This document shows positions 9,234 to 19,187 of a stretch of 64,000 nt of DNA, piece by piece (positions within the stretch are counted from its first letter, which is position 1; every line of letters begins with the position of its first letter). The notes beneath the pieces were generated by a model that searched no databases, had not been told where the DNA came from, and saw nothing but the letters and a program-made list of their open reading frames with translations. The position numbers and the translations under genes are program-made. The stretch comes from Arthrobacter sp. NicSoilC5 (lineage in GTDB: Bacteria; Actinomycetota; Actinomycetes; Actinomycetales; Micrococcaceae): contig NZ_AP024660.1 of assembly GCF_019977395.1 (NCBI RefSeq), positions 1,612,001-1,676,000 on the forward strand. The letters run 5' to 3'.

Positions 9234-10193
9234 ATGCATAAGCGCGCTGATCTACCGTCGACCCTGGCAACCTCCCCGTTCACATACGACTCGGCGGTGA
9301 CTGCCGGTGTGTCAGCGAAGCGGCTGCGGAAGGATGACGTGGTCCACGTCAGCAGGCGGTTGTACCGCCCGTCGACTTGGAGCTTCGAGCTGGAAGCCGC
9401 GGCACGGGTCCTCTCCGAGGTTTCGCCAGGCGCGTGGATTTCACACGTCACAGCTGCACGTTTGCACTGTCAACTGCTCCCCGCGTGGCTGTCGGATTCA
9501 ACTGAACTGCATATGAGCAAACCGAAGCAATTACCGCAGGTGCGCCGGAAAGGTGTGGTTGCCCATAAGGTCATAGCCAGTGCCGACGAAATCGAAACTG
9601 TCGACGGTATCCGCATCAGTACCCGTTCCCGAACCTGGCTCGACTTGGCCCGGCGGCTGTCGCTGGCTGAGCTGGTCTGCCTTGGAGACCAAATCATTCG
9701 CATCCCTCGAGCGGAGTATGAGGCCAGGTCGCAGCCCTTCGACACGTTGGAGGGTCTCAGCGCTTTGGTCAGCCGGCACCCTAATCTTCAGGGGGTCGTG
9801 CGTGCCCGGGAAGCTTTGGAGCTGATGCGGGTCGGCGCTGATTCGGCACCGGAATCGATGCTGCGGCTGGCCATGCTTGACGCGAACCTGCCAGAACCTG
9901 ACCTGCAAATCGCACTTCGACCGAATGATGCAGCTTCCCCTACTGCCGACCTGGGCTACCGTCACCGGCGCCTTGCAGTCCAGTACGACGGCGGTCACCA
10001 TCTTCTTGAGGCTCAGCGACTGAGTGATCGACGGCGCGACAAGGCCTTCGAGTCAGCTGGGTGGACGGTTCTGGTATTCACCAAGGACGATGCCACGGAC
10101 GGTTTTCAACGAGCTGTAGCGGCAATCAAACGGCACCTTCGCACGGCGTGGATTGACCATTCCTACTCGGCCGGTTTTGCCGGAAACGGGTGA
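9234..10193 (+). CDS. AbiEi-like / DUF559 nuclease-like protein
   Basis: This 319-residue protein looks like the actinobacterial family annotated with an AbiEi-type winged-helix N-terminus and a C-terminal DUF559 (Vsr-like, PD-(D/E)xK) domain. The N-terminal part has AVTAGVSAKRLRKDDVVHVSR-like wHTH sequence (residues 21-41). The C-terminal part has APESMLR (205-211), D239 in TADLGY, and VQYDGGHH (249-256), where a Glu is commonly found at the Gln. It is an orphan: no AbiEii toxin follows. Codon use is less G/C-biased than fhs, consistent with transfer. It is enclosed by two opposing 32-bp repeat arrays. Function is unknown; a defence or mobile-element role is inference. Confidence 0.7.
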   Translation: MHKRADLPSTLATSPFTYDSAVTAGVSAKRLRKDDVVHVSRRLYRPSTWSFELEAAARVLSEVSPGAWISHVTAARLHCQLLPAWLSDSTELHMSKPKQLPQVRRKGVVAHKVIASADEIETVDGIRISTRSRTWLDLARRLSLAELVCLGDQIIRIPRAEYEARSQPFDTLEGLSALVSRHPNLQGVVRAREALELMRVGADSAPESMLRLAMLDANLPEPDLQIALRPNDAASPTADLGYRHRRLAVQYDGGHHLLEAQRLSDRRRDKAFESAGWTVLVFTKDDATDGFQRAVAAIKRHLRTAWIDHSYSAGFAGNG

Positions 10194-10257
10194 CCAAAAC
10201 ACCACCACCGCCTCCAAAAACGCGGCCGCGGGGTTTACGCTCCTCAGGGGACAAATA

Positions 10258-10397
10258 GTGATGGCGCGTTTCGGGAGAATACGTCGGAAGTGATGGCGCG
10301 TCCCGGAAAAGCCGGCCGGAAGTGATGGGGCGTTTCGGGAGAATAGGCAGGAAGTGGTGGCGCGTCCCGGAAAAGCCGGCCGGAAGTGATGGCGCGT
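10258..10397. repeat. Right 32-bp-period repeat array (5 units, inverted relative to the left array)
   Basis: Copies of GTG(A/G)TGG(C/G)GCGT start at 10258, 10290, 10322, 10354 and 10386, exactly 32 bp apart. The 20-bp fillers alternate: units 1 and 3 carry TTCGGGAGAATA..., units 2 and 4 carry CCCGGAAAAGCCGGCCGGAA. The array is thus also a 64-bp higher-order repeat. Confidence 0.9.
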
Positions 10398-10407
10398 GCT
10401 AACGCAG

Positions 10408-10443
10408 GACGCTCCCCCACCCGGTAAGGGTGAGGGAGCGTCC
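10408..10443 (-). terminator. Hairpin downstream of ino1
   Basis: GGACGCTCCC... (from 10408) pairs with GGGTGAGGGAGCGTCC (10428-10443) across a short loop. It lies 20 nt past the ino1 stop and next to the right repeat array. There is no T-run, so it may be a terminator of the T-less actinobacterial type or an RNA-stabilising end. Confidence 0.65.
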
Positions 10444-10463
10444 GGGCACCGGGAAAAGGCGGG

Positions 10464-11549
10464 TTAGCGCTCCAGGTCGCCGCGGATGAAGGCTTCGACC
10501 TTCTCGCGGGCGAGGTCGTCGTTGAACTGCTCCGGCGGGGACTTCATAAAGTAGCTGGAAGCCGAGAGCAGCGGGCCACCGATGCCGCGGTCCAGGCCGA
10601 TCTTGGCGGCACGGATCGCATCGATGATCACACCTGCGGAGTTCGGCGAATCCCAGACCTCCAGCTTGTACTCCAGGGACACCGGGGCGTCGCCGAAGTT
10701 CCGGCCTTCAAGGCGCACGAACGCCCACTTGCGGTCATCAAGCCACTGAACGTAATCGGACGGGCCGATGTGTACGTCCTTGGCAGCCAGCTCGGCTTCC
10801 ACGTTGGAGGTCACGGCCTGGGTCTTGGAGATCTTCTTGGACTCCAGGCGGTCACGCTCCAGCATGTTCTTGAAGTCCATGTTGCCGCCGACGTTCAGCT
10901 GGTACGTGCGGTCCAGGGTCACGCCGCGGTCTTCGAACAGCTTGGCCATGACGCGGTGCGTGATGGTTGCACCGATCTGGCTCTTGATGTCGTCGCCGAC
11001 GATCGGAACACCGGCGGCGGTGAACTTGTCAGCCCATTCCTTGGTGCCGGCAATGAATACGGGCAGGGCGTTGACGAACGCTACGCCGGCGTCGATCGCA
11101 GCCTGGGCGTAGAACTCGGCAGCCTGCTGGGAACCGACGGGCAGGTAGCAGACCAGGACGTCAGCCTTGGCGTCCTTCAGGGCCTGGACCACGTCCACGG
11201 GCTCTTCGGTGGACTGCTCGATGGTCTCGAGGTAGTACTTGCCCAAGCCGTCCAGGGTGTGGCCGCGCTGGACCGTGACACCCGTCGGCGGAACATCGGC
11301 GATCTTGATGGTGTTGTTTTCGCTGGCCAGGATGGCATCGGAAAGGTCAACGCCGACCTTCTTGCCGTCCACATCGAACGCGGCGACGAACTCGACGTCG
11401 CCCACGTGGTACTGGCCAAACTCAACGTGCATCAGGCCCGGGATGGTTTCTGCCGGGTCGGCATCCTTGTAGTAGTGGACGCCCTGCACCAGCGAGGCGG
11501 CGCAGTTTCCCACGCCAACGATTGCAACACGAATGGGATGTGAAGACAC
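10464..11549 (-). CDS. ino1: Inositol-3-phosphate synthase
   Basis: This NAD+-dependent enzyme converts glucose 6-phosphate to 1L-myo-inositol 1-phosphate, the precursor of phosphatidylinositol and mycothiol. The 361-residue actinobacterial short form has the Rossmann loop [12 protein letters not shown] at residues 12-23 and conserved segments such as [15 protein letters not shown] and the lysine-containing [11 protein letters not shown]. The start at 11549 follows AAAGGAGTT. It feeds MshA, encoded 3 kb away. A long 5' region holds a perfect 16-bp palindrome that could be an operator. Confidence 0.95.
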   Translation of the reverse strand: MSSHPIRVAIVGVGNCAASLVQGVHYYKDADPAETIPGLMHVEFGQYHVGDVEFVAAFDVDGKKVGVDLSDAILASENNTIKIADVPPTGVTVQRGHTLDGLGKYYLETIEQSTEEPVDVVQALKDAKADVLVCYLPVGSQQAAEFYAQAAIDAGVAFVNALPVFIAGTKEWADKFTAAGVPIVGDDIKSQIGATITHRVMAKLFEDRGVTLDRTYQLNVGGNMDFKNMLERDRLESKKISKTQAVTSNVEAELAAKDVHIGPSDYVQWLDDRKWAFVRLEGRNFGDAPVSLEYKLEVWDSPNSAGVIIDAIRAAKIGLDRGIGGPLLSASSYFMKSPPEQFNDDLAREKVEAFIRGDLER

Positions 11550-11623
11550 AGAACTCCTTTGGGGACAAACGTCAGCCGGCCTGGTTGGCCTCCGAGGAAT
11601 GGACGACGGCGGCCGGCTGGCTT

Positions 11624-11639
11624 GGCGCCGCGCGGCGCC
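11624..11639. promoter_or_regulatory. 16-bp perfect palindrome upstream of ino1
   Basis: GGCGCCGCGCGGCGCC is fully self-complementary and lies about 75 bp upstream of the ino1 start. A TAGTAT hexamer (minus strand, 11645-11650) sits just upstream of it and could be the -10 box, which would place the palindrome around +1 to +20. Confidence 0.4.
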
Positions 11640-11654
11640 TTTTCATACTACCCA

Positions 11655-11695
11655 ACACAGCGGGACCGGCAGTTGTTCCGCCGATCCCGCAGTGT
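11655..11695 (-). terminator. Hairpin downstream of the aldo/keto reductase operon
   Basis: GCGGGACCGGC (11660-11670) pairs with GCCGATCCCGC (11680-11690) with one mismatch, extended outside by ACAC/GTGT. It lies just past the stop at 11712 and would end the glgX-treY-treZ-AKR transcript before the ino1 promoter. Confidence 0.6.
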
Positions 11696-11711
11696 AATGA
11701 AAACAAGCTCC

Positions 11712-12752
11712 TTAGGCGTTCTGCTTCCAGAGGTTGATGTCCGATTCCACGGCGAATTCATCGATCGCCGTGAGCTCCTCATCAGTGAAGTTGAGGTTGT
11801 TGATGGCGGACAAAGTGTCCTCCAGCTGCCGCACACTTGAGGCGCCAACCAGGGCCGACGTGACGGCTGACCCCTTGGGCTGGTCCCGCAGGATCCAGGC
11901 AATGGCCATCTGCGCGAGGGACTGCCCGCGGCCCTCGGCGATCTTCCGCAGCCCGCGGACCCGGTCCAGTTTCTCCTCCGTAATGGAGTCCTCGGAGAGG
12001 AACCGTGCCTTGGCCGCCCGGGAGTCTCCCGGGATGCCGTGGAGGTAGCGGTCCGTGAGCATGCCCTGCGCCAGGGGCGAGAAGGCGATGGACCCGGCGC
12101 CCACCTGGTCCAGCACCTCGTACAGGTTGGGCGAGCCGTCCTCGGTCCAGCGGTTGAGCATGGAGTAGCTGGGCTGGTGGATCAGCAGCGGCGTGCCGAG
12201 TTCCTTGAGGATCCGGGCGGCCTCGAGGGTCTGTTCGGGGGTGTAGGAGGAGATTCCCGCGTACAGCGCCTTGCCGGACCGGACAGCGTAATCCAGGGCG
12301 CCCATGGTTTCTTCCATGGGCGTCTCGGGGTCCGGGCGGTGGCTGTAGAAGATGTCCACGTAGTCCAGGCCCATCCGCTGCAACGACTGGTCCAGGCTGG
12401 AGATCAGGTACTTGCGGGAACCCCATTCTCCGTAGGGGCCGGGCCACATGTAGTAGCCGGCCTTGGTGGAGATGACCAGCTCGTCTCGGTAGGGCTTGAA
12501 GTCGTCCCGCAGGTGCCGGCCGAAGTTCGTTTCCGCGGACCCGTCCGGAGGACCGTAGTTATTCGCGAGGTCGAAGTGGTTGACACCCAGGTCGAAGGCG
12601 CGGCGGAGGATGTCCCGCTGTTCCTCGAAGCGCTTGTCGTCGCCGAAGTTGTGCCACAGGCCCAAGGAGATGGCCGGGAGCTTGAGCCCGCTGCGGCCCA
12701 CCCGGCGGTAGGGCATGGTTTCATAGCGGTTGTCCGCTGCTGAATACGTCAT
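11712..12752 (-). CDS. Aldo/keto reductase (YghZ / L-glyceraldehyde 3-phosphate reductase type)
   Basis: This is a 346-residue NADPH-dependent (alpha/beta)8 reductase with the full catalytic tetrad D61, Y66 ([11 protein letters not shown]), K97 (STKAGY) and H138 (YSHRPD). The long NNYGPP...E loop and the [16 protein letters not shown] segment match the YghZ/AKR14 branch, whose members reduce L-glyceraldehyde 3-phosphate and methylglyoxal. The ATG overlaps the treZ stop by 4 nt, so it is translated with the trehalose genes. A link to removing reactive aldehydes made during glycogen or trehalose flux is inference. Confidence 0.88.
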   Translation of the reverse strand: MTYSAADNRYETMPYRRVGRSGLKLPAISLGLWHNFGDDKRFEEQRDILRRAFDLGVNHFDLANNYGPPDGSAETNFGRHLRDDFKPYRDELVISTKAGYYMWPGPYGEWGSRKYLISSLDQSLQRMGLDYVDIFYSHRPDPETPMEETMGALDYAVRSGKALYAGISSYTPEQTLEAARILKELGTPLLIHQPSYSMLNRWTEDGSPNLYEVLDQVGAGSIAFSPLAQGMLTDRYLHGIPGDSRAAKARFLSEDSITEEKLDRVRGLRKIAEGRGQSLAQMAIAWILRDQPKGSAVTSALVGASSVRQLEDTLSAINNLNFTDEELTAIDEFAVESDINLWKQNA

Positions 12753-14539
12753 GCGTTCTGTCCTTCCTGTTGGGTTGCGATGATCGCGGCACTCCAGGGC
12801 GCCATGGCGAGGGCCCCGCCGTCCAGGCCGGTCCCGTCGTCCGTTGCCAGCAGGACGCTGCCGGAGGCGCCGTCAAGCCGGACCTTTGAGTCGGAGAAGT
12901 TCACCAGCACCTCAACGGGGCCGCGCCGGAAGCGCAGCCAGCCCGCGTCGTCGTCGAACGAAACGTCTGTCCCGTCAAAGCCAGCCCCGGCCAGATCCGG
13001 ATGGGAGCGGCGCAGCGCCGTCAAGGACCGGTACAGGTCCAGGAGCCGCGCATGGTCGCCGGTTGAAGCCTCGGCCCAGTCCAGCTTGGACCGGCGGAAG
13101 GTTTCCGGATCCTGGGGATCGGGCACGACGGCGGGATCCCACCCCATGCGCTCGAATTCCCTGATGCGCCCTTCCGCGGTGGCCTTTCCGAGCTCCGGTT
13201 CGGGGTGCGAGGTGAAGAACTGCCACGGTGTGGAGGCCCCGTATTCCTCGCCCATGAACAGCATGGGCGTGAATGGCGAGGTCAGCGTGAGCACCGCGGC
13301 GACGGCAAGCTGCCCGTAGGACAGTGACTGGGAGAGCCTGTCCCCCGTGGCCCGGTTGCCGATTTGGTCGTGGTTCTGGTTGCAGACCACCAGCGCCGCC
13401 GGGTGCACCAGCGAGCCGTTGATGGGGCGTCCGTGGTGCCGGCCGCGGAAGCTGGAATAGCTGCCGTCGTGGAGGAACCCGTCCTTGAGGACCTTGGCCA
13501 GCACGGCCAGGGAGTCGAAGTCCGAGTAGTAGCCGGTGGTTTCGCCGCTGACGTTGACGTGGACGGCGTGGTGGAAGTCGTCGCTCCACTGGCCGGCCAG
13601 ACCGTACCCGTTGGCGTCACGGGGGTAGATCAGGCGCGGGTTGTTGAGGTCCGATTCCGCGATGAGGGTCTTGGGCAGCCCGGTTTCGGCCGAAATGGCG
13701 TCGCCGAGGGCCCCGAGGTCCTCCAGGATGTGCACGGCCCGCTCGTCCCGCAGCGCGTGCACGGCGTCCAGGCGGAGCCCGTCCACGTGGTAATCGCGCA
13801 GCCACAGGGCTGCGTTGTCCAGGATGTACTCGCGGACAACGTCCGAGCCGGGGCCGTCCAGATTCACCGAGTCGCCCCAGGTGTTGGCGTCGCCCTGTTT
13901 CAGGTACGGGCCGAACTTGGGGAGGTAGTTGCCGCTGGGTCCCAGGTGGTTGTACACCACGTCCTGGATGACGCCCAGTCCCGCAGCGTGAGCGGCGTCA
14001 ACGAACCGCTGGTACGCAGCAGGACCGCCGTAGCCTTCGTGCACGGCGTACCACTGGACGCCGTCGTAGCCCCAGTTGTGGGTGCCGTTGAAGCCGTTGA
14101 CCGGCAGCAGTTCCACGAAATCGATGCCCAGGTCTGCCAGGTAGCCCAGCTTCTCCACGGCGGCGTCGAGGGTTCCTTCAGGGGTGAAGGTGCCCACGTG
14201 CAGTTCGTAAATGACGGCACCCTGCAGGTCCTTGCCGCGCCAGCCGGAGTCCCGCCACGCATAGGCCGCAGGATCGTAGGTCCGGGACTGTTCATGCACG
14301 CCGGAAGGGATCCGGCGGGACCGGGGGTCCGGAACAGGGGTGGTGTCCCCGTCCAGCAGGTAGCCGTAGTCCACGTCCCCGTCGGCCGGGGCGTCAGGGG
14401 CAGTCCACCACCCTTCGGAGCCAGGTGCCGTATCCTTCTTCCGCATGGGATATTGCCGGCCGTCGGCCAGCAATACCACCGAGGAAACGTCCGGGGCCCA
14501 CACGTCGAAACGCTCGGGTCCTACGTTGACCAGGGTCAT
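12749..14539 (-). CDS. treZ: Malto-oligosyltrehalose trehalohydrolase
   Basis: TreZ releases trehalose from the trehalosyl end that TreY makes on malto-oligosaccharides. The 596-residue GH13 protein has an N-terminal CBM48/E-set domain (about 1-95), the nucleophile D258 in [10 protein letters not shown], the acid/base E295 in LIAESDLN, and D320/D321 in [11 protein letters not shown], a TreZ hallmark. It overlaps treY and the reductase gene by 4 nt each. Length is normal for the family. Confidence 0.95.
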   Translation of the reverse strand: MTLVNVGPERFDVWAPDVSSVVLLADGRQYPMRKKDTAPGSEGWWTAPDAPADGDVDYGYLLDGDTTPVPDPRSRRIPSGVHEQSRTYDPAAYAWRDSGWRGKDLQGAVIYELHVGTFTPEGTLDAAVEKLGYLADLGIDFVELLPVNGFNGTHNWGYDGVQWYAVHEGYGGPAAYQRFVDAAHAAGLGVIQDVVYNHLGPSGNYLPKFGPYLKQGDANTWGDSVNLDGPGSDVVREYILDNAALWLRDYHVDGLRLDAVHALRDERAVHILEDLGALGDAISAETGLPKTLIAESDLNNPRLIYPRDANGYGLAGQWSDDFHHAVHVNVSGETTGYYSDFDSLAVLAKVLKDGFLHDGSYSSFRGRHHGRPINGSLVHPAALVVCNQNHDQIGNRATGDRLSQSLSYGQLAVAAVLTLTSPFTPMLFMGEEYGASTPWQFFTSHPEPELGKATAEGRIREFERMGWDPAVVPDPQDPETFRRSKLDWAEASTGDHARLLDLYRSLTALRRSHPDLAGAGFDGTDVSFDDDAGWLRFRRGPVEVLVNFSDSKVRLDGASGSVLLATDDGTGLDGGALAMAPWSAAIIATQQEGQNA

Positions 14540-16863
14540 GCCTTTTCTCCATCCACAGGTACCAGCAGGGCCACGGGGTAGGTACCCAGCACCTCTGCCA
14601 CAGAAACCTGGCCCGGGCCGAAGCTGGCTCCGGTCAGTTCGTCACGCATGGCAGTGGAAAGGTCGACGGCGGTGTCCCGCCACCCGCCGGCAGCCTCCAG
14701 TCCGGCGGGGAGCCGGGTGGCAAGCGTTAGGGCACCGGGGGTCGCATCGGTTCCGCGGGTGAACGCGAGCAGGTGCCCGGCCGCCGCGCCGGTGGCCGAC
14801 ACCGGAGTGTAGCCCTGGAACAATTCCGGACGGTCGCGGCGCAGGCGCAGTGCCCGCGAGGTGACCAGCAGCTTGCTGGCCTCTGTGCCCGAGTCCGGCA
14901 AGGCGCCGGCGTCGAGCTTTGCCAGCTCTGCCTGCCGTGCGGCGAAGTCTACGGGGCGGCGGTTGTCAGGGTCCGTGAGTGACCGTTCCCAGTACTCGCT
15001 GCCCTGGTAGACGTCCGGCACGCCCGGCATGGTCAGCTGGACCAGCTTGGCGGACACCGAATTGGTAGCCGAGTAGGCGTCGATGCGGGCCACGAAGTCC
15101 CCAACCACCTTGGCCACCGTGGCGTCGTCGAAGACCGCATCTACGGCAGCCTTGACCTTGGCCTCGAAATCCTCGTTGGGCTCGGTCCACTTAGTGGAGT
15201 TGCCGGCCTCCCTGGCCGCCTTTTCCGCATAGCCCTGCAGCCGCTCCCGGCTTGCCGGCCACGCACCAATGATTGCCTGCCACAGCAGGTTCTCGTAGGG
15301 TCCATCCGGAATCGGCGCCAGTCCGCGGAGCGTCTCCAGTGTTTCCGCCCATTCCTGCGGCAGTTCGGCGATAACCGAGATCCGCGCCCGGGCATCCTCG
15401 CTGCGCTTGGTGTCGTGGGTGGACAGGGTGGTCATGGACAGCGGCAACTCCTGCTCGCGCCGCTGCATCCGCCGGTGGAATTCCTCGGGCGCCACCGCGA
15501 ACTCGGTGGGCTCGGCACCCACCTCGGTCAGCGTGCCCAGGCGTGTGTAGCGGTAGAACGCGGTATCTTCCACGCCCTTGGCCATGACCATGCCGGAGGT
15601 CTGCTGGAAGCGGACGGCGATGGGATTGGCGGGGTCCAGCAGCAACGGCAGGAGGGTTCCCACCGCCACTTCCAGGTCCGGCCGGTGCGCCGCGGCGGAC
15701 TCGCAGGCTTCCTTGAGGACGTCCGCTCCCACCGGCAGGTAGGACCGGTAGACCGGGAAGGACGCGATGATCTCGGCAATGGCGTCGGCCGCCTGGTCCA
15801 CGGTGATGCCGTGGGACTCGGGGACCAGCCGGGCAAGGCGCAGCACCTCGGAGCGCAGGATGCCGTCGGCGATCATGCGCTTGGTGCCGCGGATCATCTC
15901 CGCGTAATCGGCGGGCCCGGACGTTCCCCGCAGGGATGCGTCAAGGGCATCCAGGGCCTGCTGCCCGGCAGGGTCCACGAAGACCCGGTCCACGTCCGCC
16001 AGGGCGTCGTAGCCGGTGGTCCCTTCGCAGGCAAAGTCCTGAGGCAGCACTTCGCCCGGTTCGAGGATTTTCTCCACCAGAACGTACGCGCCGCCACTGA
16101 GATCCTTGAGCCAGCGGAGGTAGCCCGCGGGGTCAGCCAGACCGTCCGGATGGTCCACGCGGAGCCCATCCACCAGGCCTTCGGTGAACCAGCGGCCCAC
16201 CTCGGCGTGGGCCTTCTCGAAGACCGACGGCTCTTCCACCCGGATGCCGGCGAGGGTGGTGACCGCAAAGAAGCGCCGGTAGTTCAGCTCGGCATCGGCC
16301 CGGCGCCAGTCCATGAGCTGGTAGTGCTGGCGGCTGTGGACGTCCTGCGGGGAGTCACCCTCGCTGTACGTGCCCTCGGCCAGCGGGAACCGGTGGTCGT
16401 AGTAGCGCAGCTCGCCATCCTTGACCTCGAGCTTGTCCAGGTCGGCGTCCGAGCCGAGCATCGGCAGCCGTACCTTTCCGCCGCCCAGGTCCCAGTCGAC
16501 GTCGAACGCTTCAGCGTGCGGCGACCCGCGGCCTTCCTTGAGCAGGGACCACCACCACGGGTTCTGCGCCGGGGTGGCAACGCCCACGTGGTTGGGTACG
16601 ATGTCCACCAGGACGCCCATTCCGTGCTCGCGCGCAGCCTTGGAGAGGGCCAGCAGGCCTTCCGGGCCACCGCGGTCCGGGTCCACCGCGGAAGGGTCGG
16701 TCACGTCGTAGCCGTGGTCCGAGCCCTTCTCCGCGGTGAGGATGGGCGACAGGTACACCCAGTCCACGCCGAGGTCCTTCAGGTACGGAACCTTGTCGGC
16801 GGCGTCGAACAGGGTGAAGCTGCTGCGGATCTGCAAACGGTATGTGGAGACCGGAGTCCTCAT
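14536..16863 (-). CDS. treY: Malto-oligosyltrehalose synthase
   Basis: TreY isomerises the reducing-end alpha-1,4 bond of malto-oligosaccharides to alpha,alpha-1,1, creating a trehalosyl end. The 775-residue GH13 protein starts with TYRLQ(I)RSSFTL, typical of TreY, and has the nucleophile D237 in [13 protein letters not shown], the acid/base E264 in [10 protein letters not shown], and the late motif [16 protein letters not shown]. It overlaps glgX (ATGA) and treZ (ATGA), so the three enzymes are made together from one mRNA. Confidence 0.96.
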   Translation of the reverse strand: MRTPVSTYRLQIRSSFTLFDAADKVPYLKDLGVDWVYLSPILTAEKGSDHGYDVTDPSAVDPDRGGPEGLLALSKAAREHGMGVLVDIVPNHVGVATPAQNPWWWSLLKEGRGSPHAEAFDVDWDLGGGKVRLPMLGSDADLDKLEVKDGELRYYDHRFPLAEGTYSEGDSPQDVHSRQHYQLMDWRRADAELNYRRFFAVTTLAGIRVEEPSVFEKAHAEVGRWFTEGLVDGLRVDHPDGLADPAGYLRWLKDLSGGAYVLVEKILEPGEVLPQDFACEGTTGYDALADVDRVFVDPAGQQALDALDASLRGTSGPADYAEMIRGTKRMIADGILRSEVLRLARLVPESHGITVDQAADAIAEIIASFPVYRSYLPVGADVLKEACESAAAHRPDLEVAVGTLLPLLLDPANPIAVRFQQTSGMVMAKGVEDTAFYRYTRLGTLTEVGAEPTEFAVAPEEFHRRMQRREQELPLSMTTLSTHDTKRSEDARARISVIAELPQEWAETLETLRGLAPIPDGPYENLLWQAIIGAWPASRERLQGYAEKAAREAGNSTKWTEPNEDFEAKVKAAVDAVFDDATVAKVVGDFVARIDAYSATNSVSAKLVQLTMPGVPDVYQGSEYWERSLTDPDNRRPVDFAARQAELAKLDAGALPDSGTEASKLLVTSRALRLRRDRPELFQGYTPVSATGAAAGHLLAFTRGTDATPGALTLATRLPAGLEAAGGWRDTAVDLSTAMRDELTGASFGPGQVSVAEVLGTYPVALLVPVDGEKA

Positions 16864-19118
16864 GCTTTAGCTTTCTTGTCAGCGCCCGTTGCCCTCGCCT
16901 CGCTCGCTTCCGCGGCCTTGGTCTGGGCCTCCGCCATCTCCTCCTGGGCCTCCTCGTGCTCGGCCATGGAGGCGAGGGACGCTGCCGCGGACGTATCCAC
17001 TTCGGCTTCGGGGCCGGAGTAAGCGCGCAGGACCACCATGGACTTCGCGTCCAGCGTCAAAGTGGCACCGGCCTTGAGCGGTTCGTAGGCGTCGGCCTGG
17101 GCGGCAGTGTCAATCAGGACTTCCCAGTACTGCGAGTACTCGTCGGACGGAACGCAGAAGTCCACCTCATCATCGTGGGCGTTGAAGGCCATGAGGAAGC
17201 TGTCGTCTGTGATCCGGCGGCCGCGTGAGTCCTGTTCCTGGATGCCGTCGCCGTTGTAGAACACGCCGATGGTCCGGCCAAAGCCGCTCCCCCAGTCCTC
17301 CGGCAGCATTTCGGTGCCGTCGGTCTTGAGCCAGACGATGTCCGGCAGCTTCTCGCCTTCGCCACGGCGTACGGGGCGGCCGTCGAAGAAGCGGCTGCGG
17401 CGGAAGGTCGGGTGGTCGTGGCGGAGCTTGTTCACGAAGGCCGTGAACTCCACCAGCGGCTGGTCCATGGCTTCCCAGTGCACCCAGCTGAGCTCGGAGT
17501 CCTGGCAGTAGGTGTTGTTGTTGCCCTGCTGCGTCCGGCCCAGCTCGTCGCCGTGGAGCAGCATGGGGACCCCTTGGGAGAGCAGCAGCGTGGCGATGAA
17601 GTTCCGCTGCTGCCGGGCACGCAGGGTCAGCACCTTCTCGTCGTCGGTGTCCCCCTCCACGCCGCAGTTCCAGGAACGGTTGTGGGATTCGCCGTCGTTG
17701 TTGCCTTCGCCGTTGGCCTCGTTGTGCTTCTCGTTGTAGGAGACCAGGTCCCGCATGGTGAAGCCGTCGTGGGCGGTGACGAAATTGATGGACGCCACCG
17801 GCCGCCGGGCGGAGCTCTCGTACAGGTCCGCGGAGCCGGTCAGCCGGGACGCGAACTCGCCCAGGGTGGAGGGTTCGCCGCGCCAGAAGTCACGGACGGT
17901 GTCGCGGTACTTGCCGTTCCACTCCGTCCACTGCGGCGGGAAGTTGCCCACCTGGTAGCCGCCGGGCCCAACGTCCCACGGCTCGGCGATCAGCTTGACC
18001 TGGGAGACTACCGGGTCCTGCTGGATCAGTTCGAAGAAGGTGGAGAGCTTGTCCACGTCGTAGAACTCGCGGGCCAGGGTGGAGGCGAGGTCGAAGCGGA
18101 AGCCATCCACGTGCATCTCGGTGACCCAGTAGCGGAGGGAATCCATGAGCAGCTGCAGGGAGTGCGGGTGGCGCACGTTCAGCGAGTTGCCGGTGCCGGT
18201 GTAGTCCATGTAGTGCTTGAGGTCGTTGTCCACCAGGCGGTAGTAGGCCTGGTTGTCGATGCCCTTGAAGGACAGCGTGGGGCCCAGGTGGTTGCCCTCG
18301 GCCGTGTGGTTGTAGACGACGTCGAGGATCACTTCGATGCCGGCGCGGTGCAGGTCGCGGACCATGGCCTTGAATTCCTGGACCTGGTGCCCCACATCGC
18401 CCGTGGAGCTGTACGTGTTCTGCGGCGCGAAGAAGCCGATGGTGTTGTAGCCCCAGTAGTTATTGAGGCCCTTCTCTTCCAGGGTGCCGTCGTTGACGAA
18501 CTGGTGAACGGGCATGAGCTCGATGGCGGTGACGCCGAGCTTCTTCATGTGGTCGATGACCGCGGGGTGCGATACGCCAGCGTAGGTGCCGCGCTGCTCT
18601 TCCGGGATCTCAGGGTGGAGCTCGGTGAGGCCCTTGACGTGGGCTTCGTAAATCACCGATTCGTGGTACGGGATCTTCAGCTGGCGGTCGCCGTCCCATT
18701 CGAAGAACGGGTTGATGACCACGCCGTGCATGGTGTGCGGCGCGGAATCGGCGTCGTTGCGGGAGTCGGGGTCGCCGAATTCGTAGGAGAACAGCGCGGG
18801 GTCCCAGTCGATCTGGCCCTGGATGGCCTTGGCGTAGGGGTCCATCAGCAGCTTGTTCGGGTTGAAGCGGTTGCCGGCGGCGGGGTCGTACGGCCCGTGC
18901 ACCCGGTAGCCGTACTTCTGGCCGGGCTGGATGTGGGGCAGGTAGCAGTGCCACACATAGCCGTCCACTTCGGTCAGCTCGATCTTGGTTTCGGTCAAGT
19001 CATCGGCCAGGAGGCAGAGTTCGACCCGCTCCGCCCGTTCGCTGAACAGGGCGAAATTGGTGCCGGTGCCGTCAAAGGTAGCTCCCAGCGGGTAGGCAGT
19101 TCCAGGCCAGACTTCCAT
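16860..19118 (-). CDS. glgX: Glycogen debranching enzyme GlgX (isoamylase type)
   Basis: GlgX hydrolyses alpha-1,6 branches of glycogen and releases linear malto-oligosaccharides for TreY. From the ATG at 19118, chosen because AGGAG lies 4 nt upstream while the in-frame ATG at 19130 has none, the protein has 752 residues: CBM48 (about 1-130), a GH13 barrel with nucleophile D343 ([10 protein letters not shown]) and acid/base E379 (LIAEPWD), and a C-terminal beta domain. The last 40 residues are an unusual Ala/Glu/Lys-rich charged tail, probably helical. It is the first gene of the glgX-treY-treZ-reductase operon. Confidence 0.95.
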   Translation of the reverse strand: MEVWPGTAYPLGATFDGTGTNFALFSERAERVELCLLADDLTETKIELTEVDGYVWHCYLPHIQPGQKYGYRVHGPYDPAAGNRFNPNKLLMDPYAKAIQGQIDWDPALFSYEFGDPDSRNDADSAPHTMHGVVINPFFEWDGDRQLKIPYHESVIYEAHVKGLTELHPEIPEEQRGTYAGVSHPAVIDHMKKLGVTAIELMPVHQFVNDGTLEEKGLNNYWGYNTIGFFAPQNTYSSTGDVGHQVQEFKAMVRDLHRAGIEVILDVVYNHTAEGNHLGPTLSFKGIDNQAYYRLVDNDLKHYMDYTGTGNSLNVRHPHSLQLLMDSLRYWVTEMHVDGFRFDLASTLAREFYDVDKLSTFFELIQQDPVVSQVKLIAEPWDVGPGGYQVGNFPPQWTEWNGKYRDTVRDFWRGEPSTLGEFASRLTGSADLYESSARRPVASINFVTAHDGFTMRDLVSYNEKHNEANGEGNNDGESHNRSWNCGVEGDTDDEKVLTLRARQQRNFIATLLLSQGVPMLLHGDELGRTQQGNNNTYCQDSELSWVHWEAMDQPLVEFTAFVNKLRHDHPTFRRSRFFDGRPVRRGEGEKLPDIVWLKTDGTEMLPEDWGSGFGRTIGVFYNGDGIQEQDSRGRRITDDSFLMAFNAHDDEVDFCVPSDEYSQYWEVLIDTAAQADAYEPLKAGATLTLDAKSMVVLRAYSGPEAEVDTSAAASLASMAEHEEAQEEMAEAQTKAAEASEARATGADKKAKA

Positions 19119-19187
19119 CGTGCTCCTCATTATTTGGTCAGCAGCAGACGGCATTGGAACGCCCCTGCTGCTGGTGCGAACTAATGC

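Noticed and set aside
9234..10193. Complete AbiE toxin-antitoxin pair
   Set aside because: Only the AbiEi-like/DUF559 protein is present; no AbiEii nucleotidyltransferase gene follows it.
9051..10397. CRISPR array
   Set aside because: The total period is 32 bp with a 12-15 bp conserved core, the fillers are repeated rather than unique, and no cas gene is present.
13364..16900. Long plus-strand frames opposite treZ and treY
   Set aside because: Both are antisense shadows; treZ and treY have full GH13 motifs and a tight overlapping operon.
17412..19184. 590-codon plus-strand frame opposite glgX
   Set aside because: Composition is Val/Gly/Leu-rich low-complexity typical of antisense frames; glgX catalytic motifs on the other strand are complete.
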